From: Promethearchaeota archaeon
GTDB lineage: Archaea > Asgardarchaeota > Lokiarchaeia > Sigynarchaeales > MK-D1
DNA length: 10,641 bases
Reading direction: 5' to 3'
Assembly: GCA_016839865.1 (NCBI GenBank)
Contig: JAEOTN010000129.1
Location: 1 to 10,641, forward strand
The position numbers were made by a program, and so were the translations under genes. The notes beneath the pieces are model-generated. The model worked only from the letters and a program-made list of their open reading frames with translations. It ran no database searches and was not told the origin of the DNA. Shown piece after piece: positions 7,464 through 10,641 of this stretch; position 1 is the first letter of the stretch; the number at the start of each line of letters is the position of its first letter.

Positions 7464-7892
7464 ATATCGGATATTTATTCAATAGAGAAACGTAGCGATA
7501 TAATGTCGAAAATTCGACAAGAGGATACTAAACCAGAAATTATTGTCCGGAGATTTCTATTCTCTAAAGGATTTCGATATCGGAAGAACGATCTCCGCTA
7601 CTTTGGAAAACCCGATATAGTACTTCCGAAATATAATACAATAGTATTTGTACACGGATGTTTTTGGCACGGCCACGAAGGATGTAAATCTTCAACATTA
7701 CCCAAAACAAGGACAGATTTTTGGAGAAACAAGATAGAAGATAATATAATTCGTGACCAAAATAACATCCAAAAGCTAAAAGATCATGGTTGGAACGTTA
7801 TTGTTATCTGGGAGTGTGAAATAAATAGCGAGAATAATCGTAAAAAACGACTTCAAAAACTTATTACTGAGATTAATATATTGGGAAAATAA
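7464..7892 (+). CDS. vsr: Vsr-type very short patch repair endonuclease, apparent ATA start
   Basis: Vsr nicks DNA 5' of the T in T:G mismatches left by deamination of 5-methylcytosine, so it normally travels with C5-methyltransferases, as here. From ATG 7503 the protein has 129 residues: Glu12 in TKPEI, PD motif Asp38, the metal and active-site stretch HGCFWHGHEGC (51-61), FW of TDFWRNKI, and VIWECE. Homology continues upstream in frame. From an ATA at 7464 the peptide reads SDIYSIEKRSDI before that Met, matching the E. coli Vsr N-terminus (ADVHDKATRSKN). Counting from the ATA gives Glu25, Asp51, Cys66, His69 and His71, the E. coli numbers as I recall them. The true start is therefore probably 7464, ATG having become ATA or a rare start codon being used. 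GGTGGGA at 7452-7458 is a suitable ribosome-binding site. Starting at 7503 would remove the first 13 residues. Confidence 0.9.
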   Translation: MSDIYSIEKRSDIMSKIRQEDTKPEIIVRRFLFSKGFRYRKNDLRYFGKPDIVLPKYNTIVFVHGCFWHGHEGCKSSTLPKTRTDFWRNKIEDNIIRDQNNIQKLKDHGWNVIVIWECEINSENNRKKRLQKLITEINILGK

Positions 7893-8109
7893 AGAAATCT
7901 CGGATGTTAGGAACTCCCACTATTATTGAAAACTACGCCAAACCCCAGATATTCAGGAGAATCAGAAACTTCTCCGCTCCTCATTCACTTTGTTCGTTGC
8001 GGTGATCGATTCCGTTGCACTCTCGCCTTCGCCACAAATCGTTTAACAAATAGATATAAAGCTCCATACCTTGCAGGCCTCCCCCCAAATTACCTCTACT
8101 TTGAAAACG

Positions 8110-8117
8110 TTTATATT
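8110..8117 (+). promoter_or_regulatory. TATA box candidate for the 139-residue gene
   Basis: TTTATATT is a good match to archaeal TATA boxes. With the usual spacing, transcription would begin near 8140, upstream of the mini-ORF at 8157 and the gene at 8194. It lies in an otherwise less AT-rich patch, which makes the match stand out. Confidence 0.4.
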
Positions 8118-8156
8118 CAGCAACTTCGCATTACCCGATAGCCGTGAAGTGAAATC

Positions 8157-8192
8157 ATGGACGTCGAGCGATTAAAGAGGAAGAGGGTATGA
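8157..8192 (+). other. 11-codon mini-ORF just upstream of the 139-residue gene
   Basis: The mini-ORF encodes the very basic peptide MDVERLKRKRV and stops one base before the ATG at 8194. Its 3' half contains AGAGGAAGAGG, which doubles as the ribosome-binding site of the next gene. It could be a translational coupling leader or coincidence. Confidence 0.25.
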
Positions 8193-8193
8193 T

Positions 8194-8613
8194 ATGGAAA
8201 ATCTTAATTGTATAAAACTCTCTGATAATGTTATCAGATGTGACAATGAATATTGGCATTATTATTATAGAATGGCAAAATCGGAACAAGAAATAACGGG
8301 TAAATATCTCTTTTTTTCCGACAGTAAAGACGAGCTAGAAAAAATTGTTATCAACGAATTGGAATTGTGTGGTTTCTTTCATGCTAAAATTAATACAGAT
8401 GAGCATAAGAAAGGAAAAGAATATGTTTTGTGTTTATATTATGCTGATGACTCAAGAAAATTCGAGTTGGCTAATAAATATAAAAATACTCCTAATCTTA
8501 AGTATAGATATTGGAAAAATGACGAAGATACATTAAATAGAAAATACTCGAGAGAATTCTTGGACAAATTACCAACCGAAGAAAAGAAAAGGTGGACTCG
8601 AAGGAAGATATAA
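8194..8613 (+). CDS. Hypothetical protein, tentatively BLES03/DUF1917-like
   Basis: A 139-residue soluble protein without signal peptide or membrane segment. Its order of elements (GKYLFFSDSKDELEKI at about 36-51, FHAKIN at 62-67, EYVLCLYYADDSRKFELA, then YRYWKNDEDTLNRKYSREFL) recalls BLES03/DUF1917 proteins. Those have a K-W/Y-L-x-F strand, an AK pair, a VICVY strand and a YK-x-D-x-T turn, and their fold is related to phosphothreonine lyases. No catalytic claim is made. The similarity is from memory of the pattern and could be coincidental. A strong ribosome-binding site, AGAGGAAGAGG, supports the start at 8194. It lies downstream of vsr with its own candidate promoter, so it may be cargo unrelated to the modification system. 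Confidence 0.6.
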   Translation: MENLNCIKLSDNVIRCDNEYWHYYYRMAKSEQEITGKYLFFSDSKDELEKIVINELELCGFFHAKINTDEHKKGKEYVLCLYYADDSRKFELANKYKNTPNLKYRYWKNDEDTLNRKYSREFLDKLPTEEKKRWTRRKI

Positions 8614-8877
8614 TGAAAGAATTACACCACTCCTTTGCAGATCCAGAAATGTAGAGAGATGGATATCATCAAGAAGTAAAAGAATAACTAATTTATAATT
8701 TAAAGATGACTGAAGCAATATATTCTCATGGGAAAACAATTGGAAAATTCAAATATGAACATAAAGAATATGGTGAAAGCAAAGGTGAGAAAGAAGTCAA
8801 TGTTAATTGGTAAATAATTAGATTCCTTAAGTAATACATGTTAGAAATTTCAGCTTAAATAATTAAGAAGGGAATGA
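8614..8877 (+). other. Intergenic gap with a 35-codon ORF at 8706-8813
   Basis: This gap is AT-rich. A 13-codon frame starts at 8613, overlapping the previous stop. A 35-codon frame at 8706-8813 begins MTEAIYSHGKTIGKF and is Lys/Glu-rich. Neither has a convincing ribosome-binding site or a recognisable family. They may be decayed ends of genes or chance frames. Confidence 0.25.
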
Positions 8878-9165
8878 ATGATAGATCAAAAAACTGATTA
8901 TTATGCATGCAAAATATGTAAAAAACCTAGAAATTGGTATAAAACAAATAGTGAAATAGGGATAGAACATATTAGATATTTTGACCCAATAGAATCAAAT
9001 AAAAAAGATGCTAAATATTATTATGATATTCATCATAATATATGGCATAGGCCAGATAGAAGTTTTATACAATATCAGGCAAAATTATCTGTATCTAATG
9101 GGAAAATAAAAAAAACCGTAATAAATAAAAATGTGGATTTAAATCAACCCACTACGATAAATTAA
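8878..9165 (+). CDS. Small hypothetical protein with one CxxC pair
   Basis: 95 residues, unrecognised. It has an N-terminal CKIC pair at about residues 11-14, then mixed polar sequence with several Tyr and a His-containing stretch (YYYDIHHNIWHRPD, about 48-61), and an Asn/Lys-rich tail. One CxxC plus the later histidines could form a small metal site, but this is only a possibility. The ATG at 8878 follows AAGAAGGG at 8866-8872, a reasonable ribosome-binding site, which supports a real gene. It ends 51 bases from the convergent integrase gene. It may be cargo of the element that the integrase mobilises. Confidence 0.5.
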   Translation: MIDQKTDYYACKICKKPRNWYKTNSEIGIEHIRYFDPIESNKKDAKYYYDIHHNIWHRPDRSFIQYQAKLSVSNGKIKKTVINKNVDLNQPTTIN

Positions 9166-9216
9166 CTAATAGTTCTACCCATTTGTAATTCAATATCATC
9201 TAAAATATAAAATTCA

Positions 9217-10461
9217 TTAGTCAAATCTAGCAAAAGGACCAATTTGTTTCTTAAAGACCAAACTCTGATTTGGGGGCATCTTTCCCATTTCCGTCAATAA
9301 TTTTACAGCACAATCATATATGTCCTTTCGACGCTCCTCAGCTTCTCTATCCAATTTCTGCTCAATAAGATTCAATTTAGCCTTTAACTCATCATTCTCA
9401 CCCTTTAATTCGTCAACTCTATCCTTCCTTACCAACTCAGAAGCATCAGGCAATCGAACCTTACTCCTGGCTAGATAATCCTTTAATCTCTCACCTACAG
9501 TTCCATAACTCCACCCATACCTATCAGCAAGAGCAATAAAATCACGGTTGTAAATCTCTAAGTAATAATGGATAGAAGAATGCCTTAATGTATACATATC
9601 AATCCCAAAACCAAACAAATCGTTGCATTTATAACTCAGATATTTTCTTGCATATTTGTATTTAATTTTGAACAATGGCTCATCCAAATTACCCTTCTTC
9701 TTATCCTTGTTCAATGCCAAATATTTATTAAGCCATTTTGTGCACAAAGGTATATCAACAACTCTCTTTTTTGAGTTTTTCTTAGGAAATTGACAGTAAA
9801 TCCAGTACTTTTTCTTATCACTATCCCATTGAACATCTTTTATTCTTATGTTCCATAGTTCTTCAGGTCTAAAACCAGAATCAAAGCCAACCATTAATAA
9901 AGTTCCAAGATTCAGATTTGAGCTATCAGCAATCAATTCAGCTTGATCTAATGTGATAATCTCAGGTTCCTTTAATTTATCTTGGTCAATAAGGTAGGTA
10001 AAACCCATAAAAACCTGGTCAAAAGAAAATTGTCTACCATTTTCATCATATTGAGGTTTGTTTTTAGATTCATAATAAATCCATCGAAATAATTGTTTTA
10101 AATTTTTTATATAATCTTGTTTTGTAATTTCTGAATAGTTTGCCCTTTCATTTCCTGCATTTTTAAGTGTATTTTTATATTTAAATTCATTATCTATTAA
10201 TTTTCTAATAACTTCTTGGCAATCTTGCCTTGTTACCTCTGAGAAAGGTTTGTTAAACCATGATTCACAAGTAATAAAGGTAGAAATAAGACGAAGTAAT
10301 CTGCTTGCAGTAATTCGTGGATTGCTTTCTTTTTTATAACTTAAAAATTCAAGAATTAGCTCCTTATTTTTAGGTAAGATAACCATGGAATTCTTTAACT
10401 TTTTTAGTACAAACTCATACTTTTTTCCTGAATCATGAAGTTTAATTCGGGGGGATACCAT
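9217..10461 (-). CDS. int: Tyrosine recombinase/integrase (archaeal type)
   Basis: A 414-residue integrase that would catalyse site-specific integration or excision through a covalent 3'-phosphotyrosyl intermediate. The N-terminal part (about 1-160) is a helical SAM-like core-binding domain. The catalytic part has box I Arg198 in SGFRPEEL, then Tyr290-x-x-Arg293 in MYTLRHS, where the usual box II His is a Tyr. Trp317 in YGWSYGT stands at the His/Trp position, and the nucleophile is probably Tyr329 in LKDYLAR. The Y-x-x-R form is known in archaeal integrases. The C-terminus (about 343-385) is an acidic/basic coiled coil starting near KGENDELKAKLNLIE, then a short tail. The gene looks intact, unlike the recombinase relic at the left edge. 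It faces the plus-strand genes, suggesting that it marks one end of an integrated element carrying them. The ATG at 10461 has a TATA box at leaderless spacing. Confidence 0.93.
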   Translation of the reverse strand: MVSPRIKLHDSGKKYEFVLKKLKNSMVILPKNKELILEFLSYKKESNPRITASRLLRLISTFITCESWFNKPFSEVTRQDCQEVIRKLIDNEFKYKNTLKNAGNERANYSEITKQDYIKNLKQLFRWIYYESKNKPQYDENGRQFSFDQVFMGFTYLIDQDKLKEPEIITLDQAELIADSSNLNLGTLLMVGFDSGFRPEELWNIRIKDVQWDSDKKKYWIYCQFPKKNSKKRVVDIPLCTKWLNKYLALNKDKKKGNLDEPLFKIKYKYARKYLSYKCNDLFGFGIDMYTLRHSSIHYYLEIYNRDFIALADRYGWSYGTVGERLKDYLARSKVRLPDASELVRKDRVDELKGENDELKAKLNLIEQKLDREAEERRKDIYDCAVKLLTEMGKMPPNQSLVFKKQIGPFARFD

Positions 10462-10482
10462 TTTATCAATTGTTCAATGTAA

Positions 10483-10492
10483 TTTTATATAC
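10483..10492 (-). promoter_or_regulatory. TATA box of the integrase gene, leaderless spacing
   Basis: On the minus strand this reads GTATATAAAA, preceded by a purine-rich element (TATAAA). Its centre is about 27 bases before the integrase ATG, so transcription should begin at or next to the start codon. No ribosome-binding site is seen, in agreement with a leaderless archaeal mRNA. Confidence 0.6.
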
Positions 10493-10641
10493 TTTATATG
10501 TACACCATTTCCCTCAATTTGGACCGTTTTTGTCCGATGCGCCTGGCGAAATACAGACAAAAGTACTACCATTCAGGGGGAAACAGGATTTCCTCCTAAT
10601 ATTAAAAGATAATTAATCCATCAAAATTTAAAAACCTTTCG
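10493..10641. other. Noncoding right end upstream of the integrase
   Basis: No gene is visible here. It holds an inverted repeat with 7-base arms, TTTTGTC (10528-10534) and GACAAAA (10556-10562), in a locally GC-richer patch. Near the window end lies an AT-rich run (ATTTAAAAACC) that could be a promoter for a gene beyond it. Sites controlling the integrase or its recombination site could lie here, but no tRNA gene half is recognisable. Confidence 0.4.

Larger units (their letters stand above)
7893..8193. other. Noncoding, repeat-like patch between vsr and the 139-residue gene
   Basis: This stretch differs in composition from its neighbours, with a local C-rich plus strand around 7965-8090. 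A 71-codon frame at 7926-8141 runs through it, but its translation is unlike a folded protein (short, basic, Pro/Arg/Thr-rich) and has no visible ribosome-binding site, so I do not call it a gene. Short complementary arms are visible, for example CCGC with GCGG around 7974-8002 and CGATT (8007-8011) with AATCG (8037-8041). It could be a dispersed intergenic repeat or an untranslated RNA region. The 3' end carries a candidate promoter. Confidence 0.4.

Noticed and set aside
771..7892. BREX, DISARM, Zorya or Detocs system
   Set aside because: The hallmark genes (PglZ and BrxC; DISARM helicase and DUF1998 protein; ZorA/B motor proteins; a Detocs effector) are absent. Only general resemblance to kinase/receiver signalling is shared with Detocs.
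8345..8536. A 63-codon plus-strand frame
   Set aside because: It is an out-of-frame shadow inside the 139-residue gene, which has the better ribosome-binding site and a more protein-like composition.
9165..9221. Inverted repeat ACTAAT/ATTAGT between the convergent genes as a terminator
   Set aside because: The arms are six bases and about 45 bases apart, and no clear T-run follows. It is too weak to call.
1..10641. CRISPR array or tRNA gene
   Set aside because: No regularly spaced repeat units and no cloverleaf-like segment were seen by eye. The short repeats present are too few and too divergent.

Overview
The window is AT-rich, accessory-type DNA, most likely from an archaeon and perhaps a methanogenic euryarchaeon. 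The taxonomic call is inference. It rests on TATA-like boxes about 27 bases upstream of start codons (leaderless-mRNA geometry), GGTG-type ribosome-binding sites, a tyrosine integrase with YxxR in place of HxxR, and a short ribbon-helix-helix protein of a kind I associate with archaea. No rRNA, tRNA or CRISPR array is visible.

Left edge (1-770): a worn XerC/D-like recombinase remnant whose box-II catalytic Arg has become Ile, then an unrecognised short reading frame and noncoding DNA. Core (771-7892): a compact, all-plus-strand gene cluster. It encodes a 45-residue ribbon-helix-helix protein, a 5-methylcytosine DNA methyltransferase, a 971-residue double-GHKL ATPase (MutL/MORC-like N-terminus, long coiled coils, histidine-kinase-like C-terminus), a 569-residue protein starting with a response-receiver-like domain, a DUF3427-like/HNH nuclease, and a Vsr mismatch endonuclease. 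The first four genes are separated by 1 base or overlap, so they probably form one operon. The HNH gene follows after 124 bases and its start overlaps a mini-ORF. Vsr follows directly, and its homology extends upstream of its first ATG to an ATA codon. Right side (7893-9216): a repeat-like noncoding patch, a 139-residue protein tentatively like the BLES03/DUF1917 family, and short unrecognised ORFs. Right edge (9217-10641): an intact, oppositely oriented tyrosine integrase with a clear promoter, then a noncoding tail with an inverted repeat.

The core reads as an elaborated restriction-modification or conflict system. The methyltransferase marks host DNA and Vsr repairs the T:G mismatches that m5C deamination creates. 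The HNH protein is the likely nuclease effector. The ATPase and receiver-like pair look like an ATP-dependent sensing or licensing module borrowed from MutL/MORC and two-component signalling parts. MutL/MORC-type ATPases in restriction-modification operons have been described by comparative genomics (Iyer, Abhiman and Aravind 2008). The specific pairing of a MORC-like plus kinase-like double ATPase with a receiver-like partner is, as far as I know, not biochemically characterised. The integrase on the right and the recombinase remnant on the left suggest that the cluster is cargo of an integrated element or a defence island.
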